Origin: Candidatus Dormiibacterota bacterium
GTDB lineage: Bacteria; Chloroflexota; Dormibacteria; Aeolococcales; Bog-877
Reading direction: 5' to 3'
Assembly: GCA_027306595.1 (NCBI GenBank)
Contig: DAHUZI010000103.1
Coordinates: forward strand, 1-52,280
Length of the DNA stretch: 52,280 nt
Part shown: piece after piece, positions 1 through 7,074 of the stretch
How positions within the stretch are numbered: position 1 is the first letter of the stretch
How the letters are laid out: each line of letters starts with the position of its first letter
Notes under the pieces: model-generated
Database searches by the model: none
Told to the model about the DNA's origin: nothing
What the model saw: only the letters and a program-made list of their open reading frames with translations
Made by a program: the position numbers and the translations under genes

Positions 1-17
1 TACTAAGAAGCTAGTTG
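1..17. repeat. IS630 left terminal inverted repeat
   Basis: TACTAAGAAGCTAGTTG is the exact reverse complement of bases 1100-1116. It lies 14 bp beyond the transposase stop codon. Confidence 0.92.
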
Positions 18-30
18 GCTACCGGACTCG

Positions 31-1062
31 TCACGGGTGGATGTAGCTGAGGTCGGGGGCTCGGAAGAACCCAAGCACGAGGTCGCGGGTCGCCTGGAGG
101 CGGGCGACCCCGGATTCGATGGCGGTCATCATCTCGTCGACGGTGCGCGCGGCGGTGCGACCGACGCGATCGTGCTTGAGGTTCTTCCACACCCACTCGT
201 CCGGGTTCAGCTCCGGCGAGTACGGCGGGAGGAAGAAGAGGCTGAGGCGGCGCTGGTGCGCCTGGACGAACGCTTTGGTCATGGCCGCGGTGTGGGCGGA
301 GTGACCATCGACGATCACAAAGATCGGCCCGCGGATGTCGTGGAGCAACTTCTTGAGGTAGGCCACGAAGCTGTCGGCGTTGGTCCGCCCGTCGATGAAG
401 GCGAAGTGGAGCTTCCCGCGGGTGGAGATCGCCGAGATCATGTTGAGCGAGCGCCGTTGCCCACTCCCCCGCACGACCGGGGTCTGCCCGACCGCGCCCC
501 AGGTGGTGCCGGCGTGGTGGTCGGTGCGGACGCCGGCCTCATCGCAGAAGAAGATGTGGGCGCCCGCCGCCTTGGCGGCGGCGCGGATGCGCGGGAACTC
601 CACCGCCTTCCACCGGCGCACGCGGTCCGGGTCCTGCTCGTAGGCGCGGATCAGGGGCCGCTGCGGGGACAATCCGAGCCGCCGCAGCAGCAGGCCAACC
701 CCCTGCCGACTCATCTCGACCCCGAAGCGGTCGGCGATCAGGGTGCGTACCAGGTCCCGGGTCCACAGCGCGAACTCGAACTGGAGCTGCCGCGGATCCT
801 TGCTGACGATGAGCCGTCGCAGCTGCGCCTGCTGCGTGGCCGTAAGTTTGGGCCGCGCTCCGGGCCCCTTGCGCACCCGCAGCGCGGCCAGGCCGCCGGC
901 CTGGTAGGCGTGCCACCATCCGAAGACGGTCGAACGCCCACACCCGAAGGCCACGGCGACATCTTCCGGATGCAGACCCCGCTCGAGCAGGCGGATCACC
1001 TGATAGCGCGTGTCCTCCAGCGTCCGACGGGCGATCCGAGTCGCGGCGGGGGGCTGCACCAA
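31..1062 (-). CDS. IS630-family transposase (DDE)
   Basis: This 343-aa protein catalyses cut-and-paste transposition of the surrounding element. The first ~130 residues hold the winged and helix-turn-helix DNA-binding region (GRSTVFGWW near 42-50). The DDE catalytic domain follows, with Asp174 in FFCDEAG, Asp252 in VDGHSAH and Glu289 in LPPYSPELNPDEW, the classic IS630 spacing. Length is normal for single-ORF IS630 transposases, so no programmed frameshift is needed. The gene fills nearly all of the element. It is unrelated in function to the genes beside it. Confidence 0.95.
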   Translation of the reverse strand: MVQPPAATRIARRTLEDTRYQVIRLLERGLHPEDVAVAFGCGRSTVFGWWHAYQAGGLAALRVRKGPGARPKLTATQQAQLRRLIVSKDPRQLQFEFALWTRDLVRTLIADRFGVEMSRQGVGLLLRRLGLSPQRPLIRAYEQDPDRVRRWKAVEFPRIRAAAKAAGAHIFFCDEAGVRTDHHAGTTWGAVGQTPVVRGSGQRRSLNMISAISTRGKLHFAFIDGRTNADSFVAYLKKLLHDIRGPIFVIVDGHSAHTAAMTKAFVQAHQRRLSLFFLPPYSPELNPDEWVWKNLKHDRVGRTAARTVDEMMTAIESGVARLQATRDLVLGFFRAPDLSYIHP

Positions 1063-1099
1063 CGAAGCGTACCACGGCTGCCGCCAAAAGTCCAGTACG

Positions 1100-1116
1100 C
1101 AACTAGCTTCTTAGTA
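1100..1116. repeat. IS630 right terminal inverted repeat
   Basis: CAACTAGCTTCTTAGTA is a perfect 17-bp match to the left end in inverted orientation. It lies 37 bp upstream of the transposase start, so the transposase promoter must overlap it. Confidence 0.92.
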
Positions 1117-1170
1117 AGACCTCTGCTGCTTCAGCACCCGGTGTCGCGGGCCGTGAGAATCCTGTTCACT

Positions 1171-1202
1171 CCCGAACGCGGGTTCGTTGGTGAGATGCTA
1201 CC
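1171..1202. repeat. Palindrome-bearing direct repeat, copy A
   Basis: This ~32-bp stretch is nearly the same as copy B at 1445-1477. It contains the dyad CGAACGCGGGTTCG (1173-1186), a CGAAC-N4-GTTCG form that resembles the LexA/SOS box of Gram-positive and actinobacterial type. The two copies flank the 61-aa gene at 1252-1437. No gene starts convincingly beside copy A, so it may be a leftover of a duplication. Confidence 0.6.
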
Positions 1203-1251
1203 ACCCGTGATGGACGGTCGGGGCCTCCCAGCCGCCGTCGAGCGCCTCCGC

Positions 1252-1437
1252 CTACGGCCTGGCCTCCACGGTGACGGTGATCCGGCCCGGACTTCCCAGC
1301 TGGGCGTGGGCCGCCTTCTGGAAGTAGAGGGTCCCGACCACCTCGCCCTCGGGGTGGGCCCCGGGCTGGCCCTCGGCATCCTCCTTGAACCGGACGGTGT
1401 TCTTCGTCTCCCGCTCGAGGGTCAGGTGGATCGGCAT
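1252..1437 (-). CDS. Conserved small hypothetical protein (61 aa)
   Basis: This small soluble acidic protein begins MPIHLTLERETKNTVRF and ends with the beta-rich stretch GRITVTVEARP. The TLE-x-ETKNTVR opening followed by VGTLYFQKAA matches, from memory, a widespread ~60-aa bacterial family of unknown function; I cannot confirm membership here. I chose the ATG at 1435-1437 because the conserved-looking part begins there and a purine-rich GGGAAG lies just upstream; the open frame continues upstream but reads like non-coding DNA. A CGAAC-N4-GTTCG dyad sits 10 bp upstream of the start, a position suited to an operator. Confidence 0.7.
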   Translation of the reverse strand: MPIHLTLERETKNTVRFKEDAEGQPGAHPEGEVVGTLYFQKAAHAQLGSPGRITVTVEARP

Positions 1438-1444
1438 GGGGCTT

Positions 1445-1477
1445 CCCGAACGGGGGTTCGTGGGCCAGAGTGCTACC
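1445..1477. promoter_or_regulatory. Palindrome-bearing direct repeat, copy B; candidate operator
   Basis: CGAACGGGGGTTCG (1447-1460) is a 5-4-5 dyad inside a ~33-bp repeat shared with 1171-1202. It sits directly upstream of the 61-aa gene on the minus strand and partly overlaps its ribosome-binding region, so a bound repressor would block initiation. The half-sites match the GAAC-N4-GTTC pattern known for LexA in Gram-positive bacteria; the assignment to LexA is inference. Confidence 0.45.
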
Positions 1478-1576
1478 GGGCTGGGTAGGTTCGGGGTGGT
1501 AGTAGGCGAGTCGGAGTCCCAGGTCGCTCTGGGTCGTGGAGCCAATCGGCCGGCGAGTGGGCCTAGACTCCGACGC

Positions 1577-2230
1577 ATGGGGAACTGGCCGTGGGCCTAC
1601 GGGGCCGCAGTCACCACGGCGGCCGTGGCCCTCGGGATGCTGGTGACCGAGGACCAGCGCACCGTGGGAGTTGGCCTGCTTGTCGCTGCCATCCTCCTCG
1701 TGTTCGTCGGCACCCTGCCAGTTCGCGCGAGGCTTGCAGAGGCCAGTGGCCAGGCTCGGACGACCTGGTGGTGGTGGAACGTCCGCCGACAACACCGAGC
1801 ACTCGATCGGCGGGATGGTCCGCGGAGCCGAGGCGTGGCGATCGCATCGTCCAGTGCTGTCCCACCCCGCGGCAGCAAGGTAGCGGAGGTGGCGGTAGAG
1901 GTGCACCACATGACGACGTTGGGGCGTGGGAACCAGTGGATTCCCCTGTCGACCCAGGCGCGGGCGCTGTATTTCACACGGCCGGTGAAGCGGCGCGTAA
2001 AGGCGGGGATAAGGAATTACGAACTACTCTCGTGGCGCGGCCGTTTCACGATCGGGAAGATCATGCCGTCAGGTTTCTGGTTGGATGACCACCGCATCGT
2101 AGACGTCCGAATCGACTTCGAGGTCGAGCCAGTGCGCATCTCTCCCCGAGCAAAGCGACGAACACCGCGACGGAGTGGACTCGATCACTCCTCTCTGCCC
2201 GAGCCACACGGATCCGAGGGGGCGGGGTAG
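1577..2230 (+). CDS. Hypothetical membrane-anchored protein
   Basis: The product is 217 aa. Two closely spaced hydrophobic segments near residues 7-20 and 29-45 would form a short membrane hairpin, followed by a basic linker and a mixed alpha/beta C-terminal part. I recognise no domain. The start chosen is the ATG beginning MGNWPWAYG, because upstream in-frame codons overlap the repeat and the opposite-strand gene. Third codon positions are less G/C-biased than in the genes beyond the tRNA, which fits recent acquisition together with the adjacent integrase. Confidence 0.5.
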   Translation: MGNWPWAYGAAVTTAAVALGMLVTEDQRTVGVGLLVAAILLVFVGTLPVRARLAEASGQARTTWWWWNVRRQHRALDRRDGPRSRGVAIASSSAVPPRGSKVAEVAVEVHHMTTLGRGNQWIPLSTQARALYFTRPVKRRVKAGIRNYELLSWRGRFTIGKIMPSGFWLDDHRIVDVRIDFEVEPVRISPRAKRRTPRRSGLDHSSLPEPHGSEGAG

Positions 2231-2288
2231 CGACCATCGCATTGGCCGAGCGCCGCGGCGTGACCCTCCTCCCGCCGGCGTCCCGGAG

Positions 2289-2402
2289 GTGACCGGGTCC
2301 GGGCTGGCCGGCCAAACGGTCGGGGTGGACGCCGACGGGGAGCCCGCCGTCTACCGGCACGACTGGGAGCAGTGGGCTCGGGGCGGGGAGCCGCTCGACT
2401 GA
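2289..2402 (+). other. Possible short ORF before the integrase
   Basis: A 37-codon frame from a GTG, ending GEPAVYRHDWEQWARGGEPLD, has a protein-like composition, unlike the basic Pro/Arg-rich shadow frames around it. The GGAG before the GTG is too close to be a normal ribosome-binding site, so the start is unsure. It could be a gene remnant. Nothing else is recognisable between 2231 and 2463. Confidence 0.2.
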
Positions 2403-2463
2403 AGGGGGGCGGGTGGGGGATCCCCGTTCCCGATGCGGGCGCCGGCCCCTACGATCGGGGGCG

Positions 2464-3681
2464 ATGCCCGCCGAGCCGCCCCTCCGTCCACGGGGCCGGA
2501 AGCGCGCCAACGGGGAGGGGACGATCTCGCGGCTCCGGGAGCGTCTGCCCAACGGCAAGGAGCGGGAGCGCTGGGTGGCGCGGATCTCATGGCCGGACGG
2601 GAGGCGGGAGGTCCGCTATGGCCGAACCCACGCCGAGGCGGCCCGGAAGCTGCGTGCGGCTCTGACCGCCCAGGACTTGGGGGCTCTGGCCCCGCCACCG
2701 GCCGAGACCGTGGAAGGCCTCCTGCGGCGATGGCTCGACGGAACGCAGCGATCCATCAGGGCGTCCACCGCCGAGAAGTACGAACGAGACCTCCGTGTCC
2801 ACGTCTTCCCGCGGGTCGGCCGATTGCCGGTCGCGCGACTGACCCCGGACAGGGTCCGGCGGCTGTACGCGGAGCTGGGCGAGGGGGGGCTGTCGCCCAT
2901 GAGCATCCGGCACGTCCATGCGACCCTGCACGTCGCGCTGCGCCAATGCCTCCGGGAGGGTCGAGTGGCGCGGAACGTGGCCGACCTGGTCAGTCCGCCA
3001 CAGGCCCAGCGCCACCCGATCACGCCTCTGTCAGGGGCTCAAGTGGGGAGGCTGCTGGACCTGGCGCGGGGGGATCCCCTCGAGGCGCTGTTCGTCCTGG
3101 CGGTCACCACGGGGATGCGGCGGGGAGAGCTGCTCGGGCTCCAGTGGACCGACGTGGACCTCCCAGGGAGGGCACTCGCCGTGACGGGGTCGCTCCAGCG
3201 AGTCACCGGGCTTGGCCAGCTGCGGTCCGATCCGAAGACCGCGGCGTCACGCCGACGGGTGCCGCTGGTGCCGCGAGCAGTGGCGGCCCTGCGGCGGCAT
3301 CGGGACGCCCAAACGGCGGGACGAGAACGAGCGGGGGAGTGGTGGCAGGACCACGGCCTCGTCTTCTGCACGACGCTCGGCACGCCCCTGGAGGCGGGGA
3401 ACGTCCTGCGCCGGTCCTTCCGGCCCCTCCTGGAGCGGGCGGGCCTGCCGCCGATCCGCTTTCACGATCTCCGGCACACCGCCGCCACCCTGATGCTGAG
3501 CGAGGGCGTGCCGGTGAAGGTGGCGTCGGAGGTGCTGGGCCACAGCACGACGGCGATCACGGCGGACACCTACCAGCATGTGACCGAGGCCATGCAGCGG
3601 CAGGGGGTTCGGGCCATTGACCGGGCCATCGAGAAGGCGGCTTCACGAGACCGGTTGGTATCCCGGTTGGCATCCAGTTAG
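2464..3681 (+). CDS. Phage-type tyrosine recombinase / integrase
   Basis: This 405-aa site-specific recombinase integrates and excises a mobile island. Its layout is an N-terminal arm-type DNA-binding domain (about 1-60, with NGEGTISRLRE), a SAM-like core-binding domain (about 80-165) and the catalytic domain. Catalytic residues are visible in order: Arg in GMRRGELLGL, Lys in DPKTAASRRR, His-x-x-Arg in FHDLRHTAATL, His in LGHSTTAIT and the nucleophile Tyr in TADTYQHV. The first good ATG (MPAEPPLRPRGRKR) was chosen over an upstream in-frame ATG at 2413. The gene ends 52 nt from the 3' end of tRNA-Phe, the standard arrangement for an island that uses a tRNA as attB. Confidence 0.93.
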   Translation: MPAEPPLRPRGRKRANGEGTISRLRERLPNGKERERWVARISWPDGRREVRYGRTHAEAARKLRAALTAQDLGALAPPPAETVEGLLRRWLDGTQRSIRASTAEKYERDLRVHVFPRVGRLPVARLTPDRVRRLYAELGEGGLSPMSIRHVHATLHVALRQCLREGRVARNVADLVSPPQAQRHPITPLSGAQVGRLLDLARGDPLEALFVLAVTTGMRRGELLGLQWTDVDLPGRALAVTGSLQRVTGLGQLRSDPKTAASRRRVPLVPRAVAALRRHRDAQTAGRERAGEWWQDHGLVFCTTLGTPLEAGNVLRRSFRPLLERAGLPPIRFHDLRHTAATLMLSEGVPVKVASEVLGHSTTAITADTYQHVTEAMQRQGVRAIDRAIEKAASRDRLVSRLASS

Positions 3682-3760
3682 GCGAGAGACAAATAACCGA
3701 TTATCGATAAGTCAATCTTTTGAGAGTGGCAAGTGGTGCCGAGGGCCGGGATCGAACCGG
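3682..3760. other. Probable attachment site at the tRNA-Phe 3' end
   Basis: The 52 bp between the integrase stop and the tRNA CCA are strikingly A/T-rich for this genome and contain the perfect dyad TTATCGATAA (3701-3710), as expected for integrase or excisionase binding arms. Tyrosine recombinases of this class cross over in the tRNA 3' half, so the core would lie within about 3734-3760. The island would then extend leftwards and the second att copy should lie beyond base 1. The exact core cannot be fixed without that copy. Confidence 0.55.
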
Positions 3761-3809
3761 CGACACCGGGTTTTTCAGACCCGTGCTCTACCAACTGAGC
3801 TACCTCGGC
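3734..3809 (-). tRNA. tRNA-Phe (GAA)
   Basis: The full cloverleaf is 76 nt on the minus strand. The acceptor stem GCCGAGG pairs with CCTCGGC, followed by discriminator A and an encoded CCA (3734-3736). The D-arm is GCTC-AGTTGGTA-GAGC. The anticodon stem CGGGT/ACCCG encloses loop CTGAAAA, giving anticodon GAA. The T-arm has the usual GGTTCGATCCC-like loop. It lies 63 nt downstream of the glycosyltransferase gene in the same orientation and serves as the presumed integration target of the neighbouring island. Confidence 0.97.
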
Positions 3810-3872
3810 GCGACCGCGGAGTCTACCACAGGGGCGGCGCGCCATCCCGCGCGGTAGCGGCGGTGGGGCCGG

Positions 3873-4715
3873 TCAGAGCGCGGCGTGGGCGGCGCGTCGC
3901 GCCCGGGCCGGCGTGGTGTACCCAGCGGCCACCATGGCCTGCAGGACCTGCCCGCGTCGCTCGCGCGCCTCCAGCGGGTGGAGCAGTGGGTCGTACGCCG
4001 AAGGCGCCTGCGGGAGGCCGGCCAGCAGGGCGGCCTGGGCCAGGGTGATTCGGCTGAGCGGGCGATGGAAATACAGCCGGCTGGCTGCGATCGCTCCCCA
4101 GGCACCGCCGCCCAGGTACACTTCGGAGAGGTACGCGGCGAGGATCTCGGGCTTGCTCAGGTGGCTCTCGATCTTGAGTGCCAGGATCATGTCCTCCCAC
4201 CGCAGGGCGAGCGTGCCGTCCCACCCGTGCAGGTACACGTCCTCGGCCAGCTGCTGCGTGATCGTGGACCCGCCCTGGCAGGTGCAGCGGTGCACGAGGT
4301 CGAAGACGCCCGCGCGGATCAGTCCCTCGACGTTGATCCCGTGGTCGTGATAGAACTGTGCGTCCTCGACAGCAACGAGCGCGTGCGCGAGCGGCCGCGG
4401 CACCGCTCCTGGTGCGACCACGCGCCCGTGGTGGGCCCGATCGACCGCCGCGACCCGCTGGAGGATGTGGGCCGTTGACGGCGTCGCCGCCCAGGTCGCG
4501 CCGGTCGCGATCCCGGCGAGTGCAAGCCCCGAGAGGATCGCGACCGCGACCGCGCGCCTGGCTCGCCGCCCGGGCATCGCTTTGGGGGTGGTCCGAGGCG
4601 CTCCCGCGGTGCCCCCGGAGGCGACGGCGTCCGTTGGGGACGGGAGCGGCGCGGTCCCGGGGGGCAACACGGCGCCAGGGTAGCCGCCGCGACTCGCACC
4701 CACCCGCGCTTCCAT
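3873..4715 (-). CDS. Monofunctional peptidoglycan glycosyltransferase (GT51)
   Basis: This enzyme polymerises lipid II into glycan strands at the outer face of the membrane. A basic proline-rich cytoplasmic N-terminus leads into one membrane anchor (RRAVAVAILSGLALAGIATG), then the GT51 domain. Family motifs are all present: catalytic EDAQFYHDHGINVEG, GGSTITQQLAEDVYL, and KIESHLSKPEILAAYLSEVYLG with the second essential Glu, followed by QAALLAGLPQAP. There is no transpeptidase domain, so it is the monofunctional type. The start at 4713-4715 gives 280 aa; an ATG at 4575-4577, just before the membrane segment, would give 234 aa and is equally possible. It is divergent from the small membrane-protein gene at 4740. 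Confidence 0.9.
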   Translation of the reverse strand: MEARVGASRGGYPGAVLPPGTAPLPSPTDAVASGGTAGAPRTTPKAMPGRRARRAVAVAILSGLALAGIATGATWAATPSTAHILQRVAAVDRAHHGRVVAPGAVPRPLAHALVAVEDAQFYHDHGINVEGLIRAGVFDLVHRCTCQGGSTITQQLAEDVYLHGWDGTLALRWEDMILALKIESHLSKPEILAAYLSEVYLGGGAWGAIAASRLYFHRPLSRITLAQAALLAGLPQAPSAYDPLLHPLEARERRGQVLQAMVAAGYTTPARARRAAHAAL

Positions 4716-4739
4716 TCCGTCCCCGTATCGTGCCCGGGC

Positions 4740-4952
4740 ATGGCCCGTCCGCCGATGCCACCCCGCCGCCGCCCCCGGGCCACGCGAGGGGCGTGGTGGG
4801 CGGTCGCAGGGGGCTGCTTCCTCGCCGCGATCCTCCTGTCCTGGACGGAGGGGGCCCGCGACCTGCGCCTGGAGGGGCTGGCGATCCTGATCGCCGTCCT
4901 CGGCTGCGCCGCGCTCCTGCGCGCTGTCCGGCCCACCCGGCCCCCCGGCTGA
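4740..4952 (+). CDS. Small two-TM membrane protein, unknown function
   Basis: The 70-aa product has a basic, proline-rich N-terminus (RPPMPPRRRPRATR), then two hydrophobic segments, about residues 18-35 and 45-61, separated by a charged turn. The positive-inside rule places both termini in the cytoplasm. It is divergent from the peptidoglycan glycosyltransferase, 24 bp away, so the two may share a regulatory region. I recognise no family, and short hydrophobic frames can arise by chance in GC-rich DNA, hence the moderate confidence. Confidence 0.5.
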   Translation: MARPPMPPRRRPRATRGAWWAVAGGCFLAAILLSWTEGARDLRLEGLAILIAVLGCAALLRAVRPTRPPG

Positions 4953-5005
4953 CCGTCCGGCCGCCGCGAGTTCGAATGGCCGGGCGGGGCGGGTGGCGTC
5001 GCCGC

Positions 5006-6172
5006 TCAGGCGAGCCGCTCGAGGATCATCGCCATGCCCTGGCCTCCCCCGACGCACATGGTCTCGAGCCCGATGGTCTGGTCCCGGGTGCGCAGGCCGT
5101 TGAGCAGGGTGCAGGTGATCCGGGCACCGGTCATGCCGAAGGGATGGCCGAGCGCGATCGCGCCCCCGAAGGGGTTGAGGACCTCCCCCTCGAGGGGGTC
5201 GACGCCCAGGGCCCGGGCGGAGGGGATGACCTGGGCGGCGAAGGCCTCGTTGATCTCGACGATGTCGACGTCGCGGACCGACATCCCGGCCCGGCGCAGG
5301 GCCTGGCGGCTGGCCTCGATGGGGCCCAGCCCCATGATCTCGGGCCGTAGCGCCGAGACCCCGGTGGCCACGATCCGAGCCAGGGGGGTGAGACCGAGGG
5401 CAGCGGCCCGGGTGTCGGACAGGACGATGACGGCGGCGGCGCCGTCGTTGAGCGGGCAGCTGTTGCCGGCCGTGACCCGGCCCCCCTCGCGGAAAGCGGG
5501 GGCGAGGGTGGCGAGCACCTCGAGGGTGGTGCCGGGGCGGGGCCCGTCATCGCGGTCGAGGAGACGGCCGTCGGCAAGGGGGACGGGGACGATCTCGCGG
5601 GCGAAGAAGCCGTCGGCGCGGGCGGCCACGGCGCGGGCCTGGCTGCGCACCGCGAACCGGTCCATCTCCTCCCGGGAGATCCCCTCCTGCTCGGCGACGT
5701 TCTCGGCCGTCTGGCCCATGGCGAGGTAGAGGTCGGGGAGGCCCTCCGCATTCCCCGGGAGCAGTCGGGGGTTGCGCGCATCGGGGGGGTCGGAGGTGCC
5801 CTGCGCGTAGCGGCTCACGGTCTCGACCCCGACCGAGGCGAAGACGTCGCCCTCGCCAGCGCGGATGGCGTGGGCGGCCATGCGGGTGGTCTGGAGGGAG
5901 GAGCTGCAGTAGCGGGTGATGGTGGTGCCGGGGGCGTCGAGGCGGGCGAGCAGGCTGATCGCCCGGCCCAGGTTGAACCCCGACTCGCCGCCCGGGAGCC
6001 CGCAGCCGCAGAGGACGTCTTCGACGGTGATCGGGTCCAGGGCCGGCACCTGGTCGAGGACCGCCCGGAGGACGTGGGCTCCGAGGTCGTCGGGCCGCCA
6101 GTCGACCAGGGAGCCCCTGCCCGCGCGCCCGATCGGCGAGCGGCCGCAGGCGACGATGACCGGCTCCGGCAT
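5006..6172 (-). CDS. Thiolase (acetyl-CoA C-acyltransferase)
   Basis: This 388-aa enzyme makes or cleaves 3-ketoacyl-CoA by Claisen chemistry. The nucleophile is Cys89 in TRYCSSSLQT. The C-terminal half carries NEAFAAQ, the active-site His in GHPFGMTGAR and the second Cys in CVGGGQGMAMI, so all three catalytic positions are intact. The start ATG at 6170-6172 (MPEPVIVACGRSPIG) is preceded by GGGGAGG. Thiolases of this length serve either beta-oxidation or acetoacetyl-CoA formation, and sequence alone does not separate them. No beta-oxidation partners are adjacent, so it appears to be transcribed alone, with the gene on its downstream side pointing towards it. Confidence 0.93.
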   Translation of the reverse strand: MPEPVIVACGRSPIGRAGRGSLVDWRPDDLGAHVLRAVLDQVPALDPITVEDVLCGCGLPGGESGFNLGRAISLLARLDAPGTTITRYCSSSLQTTRMAAHAIRAGEGDVFASVGVETVSRYAQGTSDPPDARNPRLLPGNAEGLPDLYLAMGQTAENVAEQEGISREEMDRFAVRSQARAVAARADGFFAREIVPVPLADGRLLDRDDGPRPGTTLEVLATLAPAFREGGRVTAGNSCPLNDGAAAVIVLSDTRAAALGLTPLARIVATGVSALRPEIMGLGPIEASRQALRRAGMSVRDVDIVEINEAFAAQVIPSARALGVDPLEGEVLNPFGGAIALGHPFGMTGARITCTLLNGLRTRDQTIGLETMCVGGGQGMAMILERLA

Positions 6173-6304
6173 GGCACGCCTCCCCGCCACGGCCGGGACC
6201 CGTGCCGGCCACTCGGGCTCGATGGTGCCACGGTGGGGCCGGGGCCGGCACGCCGCTCACCGCATCGGTCTGGGTGAGGTGGGACGGACGGCGTTCACGC
6301 CGGC

Positions 6305-6427
6305 TGTGCTACTCTTGGGTCGCCCCGCTGCGGCGGGGACGTTCGCCGTAGGTGCTCCTCGCGGACCTGACGAACCACCAGAGCTTCCGCGGGGTCGGCT
6401 GCATCTAGCGGCAAACGGAGAAACGGA
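6305..6427 (+). promoter_or_regulatory. Cold-shock gene promoter and long 5' leader
   Basis: An extended -10 element TGTGCTACTCT (6305-6315) lacks a strong -35, as is common for extended -10 promoters. The resulting leader of about 105 nt contains the perfect hairpin CCCCGC-TGCG-GCGGGG (6323-6338) and a GGAG ribosome-binding site close to the ATG. Long structured leaders are typical of cspA-type genes, where folding changes with temperature; whether this one acts that way is inference. Confidence 0.45.
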
Positions 6428-6625
6428 ATGGCGACCGGAACTATCAAGTCCCTCAACGAGCGCGGCTTTGGCTTTCTAGCCGCAGAGGACGGTGTCGAGT
6501 ACTTCTTTCATCGTTCGAGCGTCGAGGGAACGTCCTTCGAACAGCTGACGCGCGGACTCCAGGTGGAGTTCGAGATCGAGCCCAGCCCCAAGGGTCCACG
6601 GGCAGGGCGGGTTCGCACGATCTGA
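6428..6625 (+). CDS. csp: Cold-shock domain protein (CspA family)
   Basis: This single-domain nucleic-acid chaperone of 65 aa is a normal CSP length. RNP1 is present as RGFGFLA and RNP2 as EYFFHRS; the loop GTSFEQLTRGLQVEFEI and the C-terminal strand GPRAGRVRTI complete the five-stranded OB fold. CspA proteins melt RNA secondary structure and act in cold adaptation or general growth. The stop codon overlaps the start of the next gene by one base (TGATG), implying translational coupling. Confidence 0.96.
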   Translation: MATGTIKSLNERGFGFLAAEDGVEYFFHRSSVEGTSFEQLTRGLQVEFEIEPSPKGPRAGRVRTI

Positions 6626-7050
6626 TGGTGTCGACGGCCGTCGGCAAGCCGCCGGCCCCGCGCCCATTCAGGCGACTCCACCCCGATCTGCCGCCTGCCA
6701 GGAACTCCCTGTATGACCCCTGGCAATGCGGGTTCCTGCACGATCGCCGCAAGGGAACGTGCCTGTTCGATGTCCGTGACGCCCAGCGCGCAATGCGCGC
6801 GCTGGGTTTCTCGGAGCACCTGTGGTCGGCCCTGGGGGAGGCCCGGCTCACCTTTGACGACTTCCGCACCCACGTCGACGAGGTGCACGCGGCGCTCTCC
6901 GTGCATGCCGACACCGCTGAGGCCCGGCGTCGATCGCTGGTCCCGTCGGCGGTGCGGATCGTGCAGAACTACCTCGCCTGGGCCGATCGGGTCTGCTCCC
7001 ACGGCACGGGGGTGGTGGAGACCGACGACCGCCGCCGCCCGACGCCCTGA
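6625..7050 (+). CDS. Unknown protein coupled to the cold-shock gene
   Basis: The 141-aa soluble protein has strongly G/C-biased third codon positions throughout, so I consider it real. It starts inside the cold-shock stop codon. I recognise no domain. Visible features are a proline/arginine-rich N-terminus, a Cys pair in WQCGFLHDRRKGTCLFD around residues 34-46, and a helical middle (FDVRDAQRAMRALGFSEHLW; LTFDDFRTHVDEVHAALSV). The two cysteines plus nearby His and Asp could bind a metal, but that is speculation. The next gene, a thioredoxin-fold protein, begins 24 nt downstream and is probably cotranscribed. Confidence 0.7.
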   Translation: MVSTAVGKPPAPRPFRRLHPDLPPARNSLYDPWQCGFLHDRRKGTCLFDVRDAQRAMRALGFSEHLWSALGEARLTFDDFRTHVDEVHAALSVHADTAEARRRSLVPSAVRIVQNYLAWADRVCSHGTGVVETDDRRRPTP

Positions 7051-7074
7051 CCCGACTGCGCGCCACAGGTCCTG

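Larger units (their letters stand above)
1..1116 (-). mobile_element. Complete IS630-family insertion sequence
   Basis: The element is bounded by perfect 17-bp terminal inverted repeats and carries a single full-length transposase. Both ends terminate in TA, matching the TA target preference and TA duplication known for IS630/Tc1-mariner elements. I therefore take the TA at 1-2 and 1115-1116 as either the element tips or the duplicated target. The left tip is the first base of the window, so the flanking sequence on that side is unknown. The reading frame is intact and the repeats are identical, suggesting a recent and possibly active insertion. Confidence 0.93.

Noticed and set aside
3617-4048. 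Open frame across tRNA-Phe with an apparent conserved peptide (RGPGSNRRHRVFQTRALPTE)
   Set aside because: This peptide is the well-known translation of a tRNA gene and not a protein.
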